In this document: one piece after another, positions 44,111-56,390 of the stretch
Numbering within the stretch: position 1 is the first letter of the stretch
Layout of the letters: the number at the start of each line of letters is the position of its first letter
Origin: Ariolimax columbianus
Taxonomy: Eukaryota; Mollusca; Gastropoda; Stylommatophora; Arionidae
Assembly: GCA_036924085.1 (NCBI GenBank)
Contig: JAVGWX010000004.1
Span: 13,266,454 to 13,330,453, forward strand
Length of the DNA: 64,000 nt
Reading direction: 5' to 3'
Program-made: the position numbers and the translations under genes
Notes under the pieces: model-generated
Told to the model about the DNA's origin: nothing
The model's database searches: none
Seen by the model: the letters and a program-made list of their open reading frames with translations, nothing else

Positions 44111-44945
44111 GGAATAGAAAAACTTCTCTCGGAACCTCTAGACTGGTTGTCTAACCCATAGAGACCTCTCTCGGAACCTCTAGACTGGTTGTCTAACACA
44201 TAGAGACCTCTCTCGGAACCTCTAGACTTGTTGTCTAACCCATAGAGACCTCTCTCTGAACCTCTAGACTGGTTTTCTTACCCATAGAGACCTCTCTCGG
44301 AACCTCTAGACTGGTTGTCTAACCCATAGAGACCTCTCTCGGACCCTCTAGATTGGTTGCCTTAACCCATTGAGACCTCTCTCGGGACCTCCAGACTGGT
44401 TGTCTAGCCCATAGAGACCTCTCTCGGAACCTCTAGACTGGTTGTCTAACCCATAGAGACCTCTCTCGGAACCTCTAGACTGGTTGCCTAACCCATAGAG
44501 ACCTCTCTCGGAACCTCTAGACTGGTTGTCTAACCCATATAGACCTCTCTCGGAACTTCTAGACTGGTTGCCTAACCCATAGAGACCTCTCTCGGGACCT
44601 CTAGACTGGTTGTATAACCCATAGAGACCTCTCTTGGGACCTCTAAACTGGTTGTATAACCCATAGAGACCTCTCTCAGAACCTCTAAACTGGTTGCCTA
44701 ACCGATAGAGACCTCTCTCGGAACCTCTAGACTGGTTGTCTAACCCATAGAGACCTCTCTCGGGACCTCTAGACTGGTTGTCTAACCCATAGACCTCTCT
44801 CTGAACCTCTAAACTGGTTGCCTAACCCATAGAGACCTCTCGGAACCTCCAGACTGGTTGTATAACCCATAGAGACCTCTCTCGGGACCTCTAGACTGGT
44901 TGTCTAACCCATAGAGACCTCTCTCGGAACCTCTAGAGATCTCTC
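44111..44945. repeat. 42-bp minisatellite, about 20 copies
   Basis: The unit is CCTCTCTCGGAACCTCTAGA, CTGGTTGTCTAACCCATAGA, GA. It shares CATAGAGACCTCTCTC with the array to its left, so the two arrays probably have a common origin. Confidence 0.95.
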
Positions 44946-45399
44946 GTGGAAATCCTAGCGATCTCGTGGAACCACTGTAGATCTTATTCCTAAGCTCTAT
45001 AGATCATTCATGGCACCAACAACGTCAGTTCGATGAATCCATAGCAACAGCTTGCATAAAACATGGAGACAATTCCCTGAACCTCTAGAAATCGCTCGCC
45101 GAACCCCTGGAGATCTTTTCCAGATCCCGAAATATCCCCCGACATATCTCGAACCAAATCGTTGTATGTAGTACGTCAGGTATTGTACATTAGAACAATT
45201 GAAGGGTATACAAATAACATGAATAATACGGAAATAAAATACAATTAGTGTTCAATAGAAGATTGATTCATTATTCATCAAGTTGTAAGTGTCTTTACCT
45301 GTATTAGTGAAAGAGGTAATATTATTCTCCTTCGTTACAAGTGCCAATATTCTACATGTTAATTCTCGTCTCCTTTAGTATATTGATAAATTATTCTTT
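44946..45399. other. Degenerate array edge, then no gene
   Basis: Up to about 45150 scattered AACCTCTAGA and GATCTC pieces suggest decayed repeat units; after that nothing is recognised. Confidence 0.5.
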
Positions 45400-45815
45400 T
45401 CTATCACTACAAGTGGTAATACTTTTTACCGCCAGTACAAGTGACAATACTCTTTACCGCCAGTACAAGTGACAATACTCTTTACCGCCAGTACAAGTGA
45501 CAATACTCTTTACCGCCAGTACAAATGACAATACTCTTTATCGCCAGTACACGTGACAATACTCTTTACCTTTAGCACAACTGACAATACGCATTACCGC
45601 CAGTACAAGTGATAGTACTCTTCACCTCCACTACAAGTGACAATACGCTTTACCTTCAGCACAACTGGCAATACTCTGTATAGCCAGTACAAGTGACAAT
45701 ACTCTTTACCTCCAGTACAAGTGACAATACTCTTTACCTCCAGTACAAGTGACAATACTCTTTACCTCCACTACAAATGACAATACTCTTTACCTCCACT
45801 ACAAGTGACAATACT
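45400..45815. repeat. 28-bp minisatellite, about 15 copies
   Basis: The unit is CTTTACCGCCAGTACAAGTG then ACAATACT, with CTTTACCTCCACTAC and CTTTAGCACAACTG variants. Confidence 0.93.
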
Positions 45816-46079
45816 CATAGCCTGAAACAGTCAATTTGACATTCTGTAATGACACAGCAGAATGAAAAGACTGAAGTTTGATCATCACATCAACATCATT
45901 TGAGTTGGCAAGAATATGACCACGGGGACCTTCCAAGCGGGTTACAGACTCTCACTAAAGAAGGTTGTGCATATGGCAGCGAGCTTATACGTACTACATA
46001 AATCTACCATGACTACAAGCACGCATTTAAGACCAGATACTGACGCCTTGAACATGGACCAATGTATTTTGCAGCCACG

Positions 46080-46310
46080 TGCATCATTTGTGCGACAGTG
46101 TTCACACTACAAAAACTAGCATCATTTGTGTGATATGGAGCACACTACAAAAACTAGCATCATTTGTGTGATATGGAGCACACTACAAAAACTAGCATCA
46201 TTTGTGTGATATAGAGCACACTACAAAAACTAGCATCATTGGTGCGACATGGAGCACACTACAAGAACTTGCATCATTGGTGCGACATGGAGCACACTAC
46301 AAGAACTAGT
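46080..46310. repeat. 38-bp tandem repeat, 6 copies
   Basis: The unit is AGCATCATTTGTGTGATATG then GAGCACACTACAAAAACT. GTGCGACATGG variants are at the right. Confidence 0.93.
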
Positions 46311-46649
46311 ATTATGCTGTACTGTAAACATATGATGATCTGTACTAGCCAGGCCCATCAGAACTTGATTATAGTTTACGTGCTTTTTTTGTAGTATGTA
46401 TTTTTATTGTTTTTTTGTTTCACATTTCTTCGAATAACAATTGTTGAAAAAAAGACAACGATACATAAAAATAGGTAGGTCTGCTGTATTTTACAATAAA
46501 TGCTTTAGACGTCCACTGGGTACTGGTTGTAAACACTTTCTAAGTAATGAGAACATACAACTACAGTCCAATCAAAATTGTGTTCTATTGTCCTCAGCAA
46601 ACAAATTTTGGACAAACAACAATAATAAACTCATTACAGGCGATTGAGT
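46311..46649. other. No gene seen
   Basis: AT-rich with no recognised element. Confidence 0.5.
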
Positions 46650-46830
46650 GTCTGATTATCGTTGGGATAAAGCACTTGTTTTTCGCTGCAGAGATACGGG
46701 ATTCAACTCTGTTGGTCGTTACGCTCCAGGTGATCCAGCTGTAAATGTGTTTCTGACAAACGATTAAAGAAGTAAAAGGCAGTGAGGAAAGGAACTTGCC
46801 GTCCTACCTCACCCAAGATGAGGTTTAGGA
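46650..46830 (+). mobile_element. tRNA-derived SINE (SINE-B), diverged
   Basis: A head with CGTTGGGATAAAGCAC and B-box-like GGGATTCAACTC is followed by CCAGCTGTAAATGTGTTTCT and AAGTAAAAGGCAGTGAGGAA, which parallel AAATGGGTACC and AAGTAAAAGCGGTGAGGGAG of the 7654 copy. Confidence 0.6.
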
Positions 46831-47609
46831 TAACTACTATGGGACAAACATTTACTTGACTTACGCTTGATTTTTTGAAAACCACAAAATTAATATTTAC
46901 AGAACAATCATCAAGGAGGGTGTAATAGAGGGGATATGGAGCATGCAAGATCTACAGAGTGTAGCAGCGAATCGATCCAACTGGAGAATTTTGAGTTCTG
47001 CCTTGTTCCCCGTTTTTGGCGCTAAAAAGCCTAAAGAGATAGAGAGAGCGATTGACTCTTATTTCTTCTTTTTATTATTCTGAATGTGTGTCATGTTATT
47101 TGTTCTTTCTGTCGTTCGTCATTAAAAAACAAAAACTGGCCAAATACCTCCAATGCTTTTCCTATGTCATTTGGATACACACATTTTCACTTCCTAATTG
47201 GTTCCGATAAACTTGTTTAAAACTCCGGTATCTTCAGACTTTGGAAACTAAAAGTTGTTACTGACAAAAGTTATCTCCGATGTGCTCGAGGCACGGCCAT
47301 GAAACCGTCTCCGGTTTGCTCACCCCGGGCCAAAGTCTCACTAATTGAAACAGAATCCCTCACACACATGTTGTTTATAGCTCGCAAGCCTTATATTGTA
47401 TGTACTGAGGCCAACGTTCTAGTGGGAGAGCTCAATCGAACATAATCTCATTTGGAGCTATTTGGGTTTTCTTCGTGAGTTTTCTAATAGCCAGACGTGT
47501 AGTACAGGGACAAGACGGTCTAAGACCTGATACAGCTACTCTCTACGAGCTTGATACAACGGAAAGTTACAGAGTGAGCGTGCCATAGGCTGAGAACATT
47601 TCACATTGA
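46831..47609. other. No gene seen
   Basis: Nearly 800 bp of unique-looking sequence with no motif recognised. Confidence 0.5.
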
Positions 47610-47930
47610 TTGATATATTGGAACTATGATGAGATCATTGTTATATTGGAACTGATTGGAACACTGATATATTGAAACTATGATGAGATCATTGTTTTAT
47701 TGGAACTGATTGGACCACTGATATATTGAAACTATGATGAGATCATTGTTTTATTGGAACTGATTGGAACACTGATATATTGGAACTATGATGAGATCAT
47801 TGTTATATTGGAACTGATTGGAACACTGATATATTGGAACTCAGGTGAGATCAATGCTACATTGGAACTGATTGGATCAGGGGTATATTTGAACGCAGGT
47901 GAGACCATTGATATATTGGCATCGATGAGA
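47610..47930. repeat. 54-bp tandem repeat, about 6 copies
   Basis: The unit is GATATATTGGAACTATGATG, AGATCATTGTTTTATTGGAA, CTGATTGGAACACT. It is internally made of two related halves (both contain ATTGGAACT). Confidence 0.93.
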
Positions 47931-48069
47931 TCAAGTTTTCAAAGAAAGAAGAAACAAACAGTGGTCTGAAGCCAGAAATGGTTGTTCGAGATGAATTATT
48001 ACAATTTCTGTTTGTGTTAGATCTCACGTAATCATCTACAGCATACATAGTTTCGTTCACGCCAGTAAA

Positions 48070-48640
48070 GTTGCATAAACATGTAAGAGCTCTAACCACT
48101 GGGCCAGTAAGTCTGCTGTCAGATCAAGTACATGTAAGAGCTCCAACCACTGTGCCAGTAAGTCTGCTGTCAGACCAAGTACATGTAAGAGCTCCAACCA
48201 CTGTGCCAGTAAGTCTGCTGTCAGACCAAGTACATGTAAGAGCTCCAACCACTGTGCCAGTAAGTCTGCTGTCAGATCAAGCACATGTAAGAGCTCCAAC
48301 CACTGTGCCAGTAAGTCTGCTGTCAGATCAAGCACATGTAAGAGCTCCAACCACTGTGCCAGTAAGTCTGATGTCAGATCATGTACATGTAAGAGCTCCA
48401 GCCACTGTTCCAGTAAGTCTGCTGTCAGATCATGTACATGTAAGAGCTCCAGCCACTGTTCCAGTAAGTCTGCTGTCAGATCATGTACATGTAAGAGCTC
48501 CAGCCACTGTTCCAGTAAGTCTGCTGTCAGATCATGTACATGTAAGAGCTCCAGCCACTGTCCCAGTAAGTCTGCTGTCAGATCATGTACATGTAAGAGC
48601 TCCAGCCACTGTTCCAGTAAGTCTGCTGTCAGATCTCTAT
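48070..48640. repeat. 51-bp minisatellite, 11 copies, open on both strands
   Basis: The unit is AAGTCTGCTGTCAGATCATG, TACATGTAAGAGCTCCAGCC, ACTGTTCCAGT; 51 bp is 17 codons. Frames of 210 (+) and 202 (-) codons therefore stay open. The left half carries AACCACTGTGCC, the right half AGCCACTGTTCC, with a sharp switch near 48390. Nothing suggests translation. Confidence 0.95.
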
Positions 48641-48917
48641 GAGAAAGTGTTGGTGTATCTCCCACATTTCAAATATCTTGAGTCGTTAGTTCTGGATGTT
48701 TGATTGTCACTGATATCACTCTCTTCCTTTGGCTAGATCAATACCTTGGCTATTGTCGCTTAGACTTTCGTCGCAGTGTGCTTTCCAATTGTATCCACTT
48801 TTCCAAATGTCGTTGCTTGCTTCGTACTGTCTTCGTGTTTCGTCATCGCTGTCCAAAAACTTGCGTCCTTCGTTGTTCAATCTTTCTAAAGAGCTTGTTC
48901 GGTACGCAGTGTTTTTT

Positions 48918-48948
<31 letters not shown>

Positions 48949-49108
48949 TTTCATTTGCACAAATTGGATCGATTATATTTGTGATTAATTATTTGAATAC
49001 TACTTGTTTGTGATTAAAATAATCAATATATTCAAACTCGATTATATCTTTTATTTTACTTTAAACAGTTCCTAATTATTCAGGGATAACAGTTTAATGC
49101 AAGTGTTC
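48641..49108. other. No gene; (T)15(G)20 run at 48912-48949
   Basis: Unique-looking sequence with a homopolymer T/G junction that may be poorly resolved by assembly. Confidence 0.5.
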
Positions 49109-49122
49109 ATATCGTCATTATA
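49109..49122. repeat. Left target-site duplication of the RT/RNase H LINE
   Basis: ATATCGTCATTATA, repeated exactly at 52080-52093. Confidence 0.95.
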
Positions 49123-49145
49123 CCATCAACACACGAAACACCAAA

Positions 49146-50864
49146 ATGAAGCCCATGGTAGAGAGCCTAAGCAAGGCAATAATGCAAGCCGCCACTGAAA
49201 CCATCCCAAGAGGAGCTAGGAAAAATTATAAGCCCTACTGGAATGATGAGTTACAGAAAGTGGAAGATGCAGTAACAAATGCTAGGAACGTGGCAGAACG
49301 AGAAAAATCCATGGAGGCAAACATCGCCCTCAAAGCCGCCGCGGCGATGTACAAACACACTCTCAAGCAAACAGCAAGAGAAAGTTGGAAAAATAAAACG
49401 GAAAGTTTAAACCTGGACAAAGAAGGAAACAAGCTATGGAAGCTAGTCAGAGCCATGAACGACGAAACCCCGTCAAATAAACAAATTACTATCAAGCAGG
49501 GCGAGAACTTGATCACAGGTAAGAAAGCCGCAAACGCCTTTGTCGATCACTATGCCAGAGCAAACCACATCGAGGTCCCTGCAGATAAGCATACAGACAT
49601 TAGCGAAGAGCTAAAGGGACACGAAAACATAAATACGGCTCCTGAAGAGCACATGATGGCCAAACTAACAATGCGCGAAATGGAAGAGGCTATGAGAACA
49701 CTAAAGAAAAGGAAATCTCCCGGAAAAGACGGGATAACAAACGAAATGCTGATGGGGCTGGGCCAAACAGCGAAGAAAAAACTTCTATCAGTCCTGAACC
49801 AAAGCTGGAAAAGGGGTATTGTACCCCAGGCATGGAAAGATGCAATACTGGTACCAGTACCAAAAACAGGAAAGGACAAAACAGATCCGAATGGATACAG
49901 GCCCATAAGCCTACTGAGCTGTGTCGGCAAGCTGATGGAACGGATGATAAACACCAGACTGATGTGGCATCTGGAAGAAAAACGAATACTAATTCCACAG
50001 CAAGCCGGCTTTAGACAGCACAGATCCACTGAGGACCAGGTCATCCTCATAGCCCAGGAGATAGAAGATGCCTACCAGGCACAGAAACACACAGTAGCTG
50101 TTTGGGTGGATCTGGAAAAGGCATTTGACAAAGTCTGGAAGGATGGACTTAGAGTCAAGCTAAGGAGAAGTGATGTTTGTGGGAAGATGTACAAGTGGAT
50201 CAACCACTACCTCAAACAAAGAACGGCCAGAGTCCAAGTACAAGGGCAGATGAGCAAAAAGGTGACACTCGAGCAGGGAGTACCCCAAGGGGGAGTACTG
50301 TCACCCACACTCTTCCTGGTATATATAAACGATATTACAGAGAATATACCAAGAAGAGTCCATAGCTCAATGTTTGCAGACGATCTGGCTATGTGGACCT
50401 CTGAAAAAAATCTCACCATAGCAAGAAATCGGATGCAAACGGCCCTAACATCGCTGGAAGAGTGGGCGAACTCATGGCTGGTCAAAATAAACGAGGAGAA
50501 AACCACGTGCACAATATTCTCGCTCTCATTAAAACCCCAAAGTACCAAATTAAGCCTAAATGGCAAAATCCTGCAGCCAAACGACAACCCAACCTATCTG
50601 GGAGTCACATTTGATCGGCGCATGACATGGAAAAGTCAGATTGAGAGAAACCGAATGAAAGCCAGAGAAAGAATGGCGATCATGAGGAAACTTGCTGGCA
50701 CAAGCTGGGGAGCAGACGAAGGCATACTAAAGAAACTGTACACTGGAAGAGTGAGACCAGTTCTCGAGTATGGCATCGCGGCATGGACAACAGCAGCGAA
50801 GGCGAACTTCGATAAAGTTAACAAACTTCAAAACCAAGCCATGAGAATTATAACAGGTGGCTAG
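49146..50864 (+). pseudogene. LINE reverse transcriptase ORF (5'-truncated)
   Basis: A 572-codon frame; it is open upstream to the insertion point, so the Met is arbitrary. Residues 1-160 are the EN-RT linker. The RT follows: KKRKSPGKDGITNEML (about 188), YRPISLLSCVGKLMER (about 251), QQAGFRQHRSTEDQ (about 285), motif A VAVWVDLEKAFDKVW (Asp about 322), motif B LEQGVPQGGVLSPTLF (about 375), motif C SMFADDLAMW (Asp-Asp 412-413), thumb YLGVTFDRRMTWKSQI (about 483) and VRPVLEYGIAAWTTA (about 536). All catalytic residues are present. It ends at TAG after RIITGG; the same frame reopens immediately and contains the RNase H. Confidence 0.95.
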
Positions 50865-50912
50865 AAGTCAACGCCAATTGTAGAACTTGAAAAGATTACA
50901 AAACTGCAATCC

Positions 50913-52055
50913 ATGACCGACAGAAGAGACTGCAGAGCCCAGCTGCAGTCAGAGAAACTCCGAAGACTGACGGACCATCCAATGTACCAGAGGCTAAACA
51001 ATTTGGGAACTGGGAAACTAAAGCGGAGAAACTTTGCAGAAATAGCCAAAGCAAAGATGCACGAAGATCCCATAAACGCACTAACAACACCAAAACCCAT
51101 CACTACTGTACGAAAACCTACTTGGAGGCAGGATATATTTCCAGAGGTGGTAGAAAATATACCAGGTATTGCAAACAAAAACTGCCAGACCGAAAAAGAA
51201 AGGAGAGACACTACCCTAAGCTTCATAACGAAAAGCTACCCAAGCATGGACTGGACCCATGCATACACCGACGGTTCTGTAACAAACACTACACAGAACG
51301 GAGGGGCAGGAGCATTCCTGAACCTACCAAATGGCAGAAAAATAACACTGTCATTCGCTACTGGTAAGTACACAAGCAATTTCAGAGCGGAGGCAGAGGC
51401 ACTGAGGGCGGCAGTGGAAGAAATGGCAACACACAGTGAAAATGAGAGCCACATAGTCTTGCTGACAGATGCTCTCGCCGTAGTCACAGCGCTAAAAAGC
51501 CAGAAAAACACTGAGCTTAATGACTTAAGAGCAGCACTCTGCAAACTGTGCCAGCTGTCCGCACCAAAAAGGGTAGTGGTACAGTGGGTTCCGTCACACT
51601 GCAACATCCAAGGCAACGAGGAGGCAGACAGACTGGCAAAAGAAGGTGCAAGGCTACCACAAACAGATACTAGTATGACGTACGAAGAGTCAAAACGGCT
51701 TATCAAAGCCAGGTACATGACCAAATGGGAAACCGAACATACTGGTTACACCAAAAACGATGCCTATTACCAGTTGAACCGAAGAGAGCAGGTCGTTGTC
51801 TTCAGACTTCGCACTGGCCACAATAGACTGAGGTACCACCTATTCAACAAATTGAAGATAGGGTGTACCGACGAATGCCCGTGCGGTACTGGTAAAATGA
51901 CCACTGAACATCTGCTGCAGAACTGCCCGACATACGGGGATCAGAGAGAGCAGATGTGGCCATTGCCAGTGGAACTGCAAGACAAGCTCTATGGTAGTGG
52001 CGAGAGTCTTAGGATGACCGCCGCTTTTTTCGAAAAAATAATGGTTACTGTCTGA
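50913..52055 (+). pseudogene. LINE RNase H and C-terminal Cys/His part
   Basis: A 380-codon frame in phase with the RT frame (50913-49146 is divisible by three). RNase H runs from about residue 114 to 245: AYTDGSVTNT (Asp about 120), NFRAEAEAL (Glu about 160), VLLTDALAVVTAL (Asp about 186) and VQWVPSHCNIQGNEEAD (last Asp about 239), giving the complete D-E-D-D set. RNase H would remove the RNA strand after cDNA synthesis. The C-terminus has CTDECPCGTGKMTTEHLLQN then C, a possible zinc-binding Cys/His cluster typical of such LINEs. The stop at 52053-52055 is followed within about 25 bp by the GAA tail. Confidence 0.93.
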
Positions 52056-52079
52056 CTGTGTACGCAGAAGAAGAAGAAG

Positions 52080-52093
52080 ATATCGTCATTATA
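52080..52093. repeat. Right target-site duplication of the RT/RNase H LINE
   Basis: ATATCGTCATTATA, identical to 49109-49122. Confidence 0.95.
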
Positions 52094-52109
52094 AAACACA
52101 TGTAGAATT

Positions 52110-52345
52110 TGGTCTGTACTTCCTGTGATCTGGCACTGAACTTCTGATTTACAGATTCGATGATCTTGGTTTGCAATCCCAACCTTCAAGGTTAGAATGA
52201 TGTCATGCTCAGTTTGACAAACATGGCATGCCACGAGCTTTCTCGTGGTATGTACCCTTCTCCAGTCAACCCAACTGTAAATGGGTAAGTGGTTAAGTCA
52301 GGAGGAAATGTCTGAGCTACCACAAAAGCACTGTCGAAGGGAATC
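52110..52345 (+). mobile_element. tRNA-derived SINE (SINE-B), diverged
   Basis: GTGATCTGGCACTGAACTTC could be an A-box region and GGTTTGCAATCCC a B box, with the body CCCAACTGTAAATGGGTAAG matching the SINE-B body. It begins a few bases after the LINE's target-site duplication. Confidence 0.5.
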
Positions 52346-54474
52346 GAGCACATATGGGGGCGCCCAGGTGCAATGTAATCGGTTGTATGAACTATTTCCG
52401 TTTTCCAAATGCCTATTTCTTTGCTTAAATAGAAATCAAACCTTGGGTACTTAATATAGTGACAGAGGTTACCAATTTCAAGAAAAACTTGACTCAATCA
52501 AATAAAACATTTTGCAAAAAATTATTATTAAAAAAGGCATCTGAAATGTTGAAATAGACCGTAAGTAAGGTTAGAGCACTACAAATAATACAATCGGCAA
52601 GAGACCAATATCATTGTTATGCCAGTACATAAACAGCATTAGCAACAAGGCTCAATTTAATTGGCGTGATTATAACGTCTTAAATATGTGGATTAAAGAT
52701 AATACGATTCCTTTAAGTTCAGGACTTATCCAAGCTGAAGCTCACACTTTATTAAACACAAAGAAGGTTGACACAGAAGAAACAGCCGAGTATAACTTTG
52801 GAGTGAACAACTTTAAGACAAGGTCACCTGTACATAACATAGCAATGAAGAGAAATTATTATTGAAACTCACAAAGAAATCGACAACACAGTTCGAGTAG
52901 TTTCGAAAAGAAAACAAAAGTCAACATTTTTTCTCTCTTCAAATACAAAATGATATCAACATACTGACTCCATATGTATCGCCATGTCAACACATTCACA
53001 TACTTTAATATTCGCTTTCAAATGTCGTGTTTAACACAGCTAACCAAAATAATTGCCATACAAAAATCACAAACAGTGCACATTCGACCTTCACCTTTAC
53101 ATCTATACGATTAAACCCTTCTACCAATTACGAATTCCTCTTTCTAGGGATTGCTCATGTATTTGGTGCATTATCCTAATTCGATGTATGATTTGAAATG
53201 ATGGCGCAGTTAACTGAACTTGTTGTCTTATCCTCGACAATGGCTTTTTGTGTCGTTTCCCGCTTTGATCTGAATTCTTGTCTCCCAATGACCATTTAAA
53301 CTTATCATTATATCATGTATCACTAATCTACTGATTTGTTACAATCATTGTATTCATGTCGCTCGATCCGTCGAAGGTTAGCTTTCTTTCCGTTTGCATA
53401 TAGTTTCCGTCGTTTATGTTTTTGCTCTTCTCTCTTTGTTACTCGTCGTCCTCAACACATTTCTCTATAAACTCTATAAATCCTTAACGCTCAGGTAACA
53501 TCTCACCAACAAACCAGATATCCTCAGTCATGTACCCACCCACCACCACAAAAATACCTACATTTAGCGAAAAATAACAAACCACTGACAAACGGCATAT
53601 AACAGAGACAGTGCAGCTCTATTTCCCAGATTTCCTGGCCTAACGAGTTCAGAAAAGCAATATCTGTCAAGAACTAGAACCTTAAATCAGATTAGGATTA
53701 ACGTAATCTGACACGTCAAGGTTTGGATAACCGTTGATATCCGGGTAGGTGGTAGAAAAACTATCTCTGGGTCTGTTAGTCGAATCCGGCGCTTCCCTTC
53801 AATTCGCCCGAGGAGTGCGTTTCGCTAACAACACAAACATTCTATCTACAACATTGCCATGGTAGATTCTGCTACTTCTTCTTCGTTCACATTCTGACAT
53901 CTACGTCAATACTTCAACATAATCACGTGTGTGGCTGTCATAACGAGGCTGGGCTGCGTGGCACTGCATTATGTGTATGGGGACCCAAGGAAGCAACGTT
54001 CAGGGTAAATTTATTTTTGGGCTGCTTCTCTAACTTTTGGTTGTCGCCAGTCTCCCTGCAAGCCACCACTTGCTTGTTTCCAAAGTTGTCTCTCCTAGAA
54101 AATCTTGCTGAACCACATAATCATGTATGCTCGAGAAGAGCTCGTTACAGGCGAACAGAGAGAAGCTTGACCAGTCGGTTCAGACTGTTACCACGTCAGT
54201 GAGAGCTGAAACATACTGATCATGTCAGTAACATGACGTCTCTGTTCGGGCTCATTGGAACAGGCTGTGTCGTGGAAGTTGGATAAACAAAATGCCGAAT
54301 CGACACTGCCATCCCCATAATGGCGAGCTTCCTCAGGAAGATCCAATTCTACTTCAGTAAAATGGAGTCAGATCCACTTTCTAAAGTACGTCTCGGAATG
54401 TTAGACAAGCCAATGGAACCTGCTACCAAAGAAACGTTGCCATGTGTTAATTCAACTTGGTATCGGTAGCTTCG
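52346..54474. other. No gene seen
   Basis: About 2.1 kb, AT-rich to 53600 and more balanced after. Frames of 83 codons (52614) and 91 codons (53927) have no family motif. ACTTCTTCTTCGTTCAC near 53873 could be a minus-strand GAA tail of a lost element. Positions 54000-54070 share a few words with 18415-18475 (TTATTT..GGG, TCTAACTTT, GCCAGTCT) without enough length to call a family. Confidence 0.45.
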
Positions 54475-54566
54475 AACAGTAACAACAACATCACTAACAA
54501 CATCACCAACAACATCACCAACAACATCACCAACAACATCAACAACAACATCACCAACAACATCAC

Positions 54567-54598
<32 letters not shown>

Positions 54599-54647
54599 TC
54601 ACCAACAACATCAACAACAACATCAGCAACAACATTACCAACAACAC

Positions 54648-54679
<32 letters not shown>

Positions 54680-54683
54680 TCAC

Positions 54684-54715
<32 letters not shown>

Positions 54716-54775
54716 TTACCAACAACATTACCAACAACATCAACAACAACATCAGCAACAACATCAACAACTTCA
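54475..54775. repeat. (AACAACATCACC)n compound trinucleotide array
   Basis: Units of 9-12 bp, AACAACATCACCAACAACATC and variants with ATTACC and ATCAGC. It gives open Asn/Thr (plus) and Leu/Met (minus) frames. Confidence 0.95.
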
Positions 54776-55559
54776 GCTTCCTAGAAACCAATGTCTGCAC
54801 TCAGCTGCTGTAAAGTGGACATAAAACTTCAGCCGCTGTTGTAGTATGGCCGCTTATATCCATTTATATTTTCACTCTTGGACAGTTCTTACCTCCGTTC
54901 TGATCTATCTAGTAACTGACAGAAAAGATTATGTACCTGTGTGGATACGTGTTACGATAACTGCAGAGAAATAAAATAGTGTCACTGCTAAACTATGACA
55001 GAAACGTTCATAAAGAGGTTTGTGCAGAGGATCAGCACACTGAATATGTACAAGGAATAGCTATAGAAACCACCCCAGCATGAGCTCTCAATATACTTTG
55101 GCGCAGGCTTGGTGAAGTGGAATATATATAGAAGTCAACTTATAGTTCACAAAGGGCGATATCGAGGCATGGAGGAATGGATTACTGGGTCAGACAATTA
55201 ACGATGTTGAGATGTACCACAAAACGGTTACCATGGCACGATGAACTGTTTACCTTGATGATCAGGTGTCCAATAAACGGTCATGGAGCAACGCTGGCCT
55301 AAACAAGGATAAGGCGGCTGGTTATTCCTTGTTGATCGTGCTCAGAAATAACTCTGCCATCAACCCGTGTGGATTTAATCGCACGAGAGCTCCCCCTTTC
55401 CCAAGAAGACACCGTAGAATGCATCACAACTCGTGGCTACAACTGTAGAAAGTAAATCATGATTAAGCAAATATTTTATCTTTGACTTGGTTGGCTGCGT
55501 GATTCGCTGTGTGCATACAGTATCTTTCAGTTGTCCATTATATTCAATTATCGAGTGCA
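54776..55559. other. No gene seen
   Basis: No motif recognised. Confidence 0.5.
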
Positions 55560-56390
55560 CATGTATCACTAACTCATACACAGCACTAATTACACATTGA
55601 TACACATCACTAACTACACACTGATACACACTAACTACATATTGATACACAGCACTAACTTCACACTGATAAACAACACTAACTACATATTGATACATAA
55701 CACTAACTACACATTGATACACAACACTAACTACACATTGATACACTACACTAACTACACATTGATACACAATACTAACTACACATTGATACACAACACT
55801 AACTACACACTGATACACACTAACTACATACTGATACACAACACTAACTACACATTGATAGACAACAGTAACTACACATTGATACACACCACTAAATACA
55901 CATTGATACACACCACTAACTACACACTAATACACAACACTAACTACACATTGATAGACAACAGTAACTATACATTGATACACAACACTAACTACACAGT
56001 GATACACAATACTAATTACACATTGATACACAACATTAATTGCACATTGATACACCACTAATTACACATTGATACAAAACACTAATTACACATTGATACA
56101 CAACACTAATTACACATTGATACACACCACCAATTACACATTCATACACAACACTAACTACACATTGATACAGAACAATAACTACACTTATACACAACAC
56201 TAACTACACACTGATACACACCACTAACTACACACTGATACACAACACTAACTACACACTGATTCGCAACACTAACTACACACTGATACACAACACTAAC
56301 TACACATTGATGCATAACACTGACTACACATTAATACACAACATTAACTACACATTGATACACAACACTAACTACACAGTGATACACAAC
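55560..56390. repeat. 24-bp minisatellite, about 34 copies
   Basis: The unit is ACTAACTACACATTGATACA then CAAC, with occasional 21-bp units that lack AAC or one codon-like triplet. As the variants differ by three, open frames of 154-178 codons persist. No other evidence of coding. Confidence 0.96.

Larger units (their letters stand above)
49123..52079 (+). mobile_element. RT/RNase H LINE (I/Jockey-like), 5'-truncated, with TSD
   Basis: A 2957-bp insertion flanked by a perfect 14-bp duplication. It starts inside the coding region, after the endonuclease, and runs through RT, connection, RNase H and a Cys/His C-terminus to a short 3' end and the tail ACGCAGAAGAAGAAGAAG. One in-frame stop (50862-50864) divides an otherwise open frame of about 970 codons. 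5' truncation is usual for LINE insertions, where reverse transcription stops early. A 260-bp relative lies at 42374-42634. LINE-A (8096) is a more distant relative of the same RT/RNase H type. Confidence 0.95.

Noticed and set aside
48057..48703. Overlapping 210- and 202-codon frames on opposite strands
   Set aside because: Both result from a 51-bp repeat without stops; no independent coding evidence.
49235..50587. Several antisense frames of 93-166 codons
   Set aside because: Shadows of the LINE RT ORF on the plus strand.
55375..56061. 178- and 154-codon frames with YQCVVSVV / NYTLIHNT repeats
   Set aside because: Translation of a 24-bp minisatellite in both directions.
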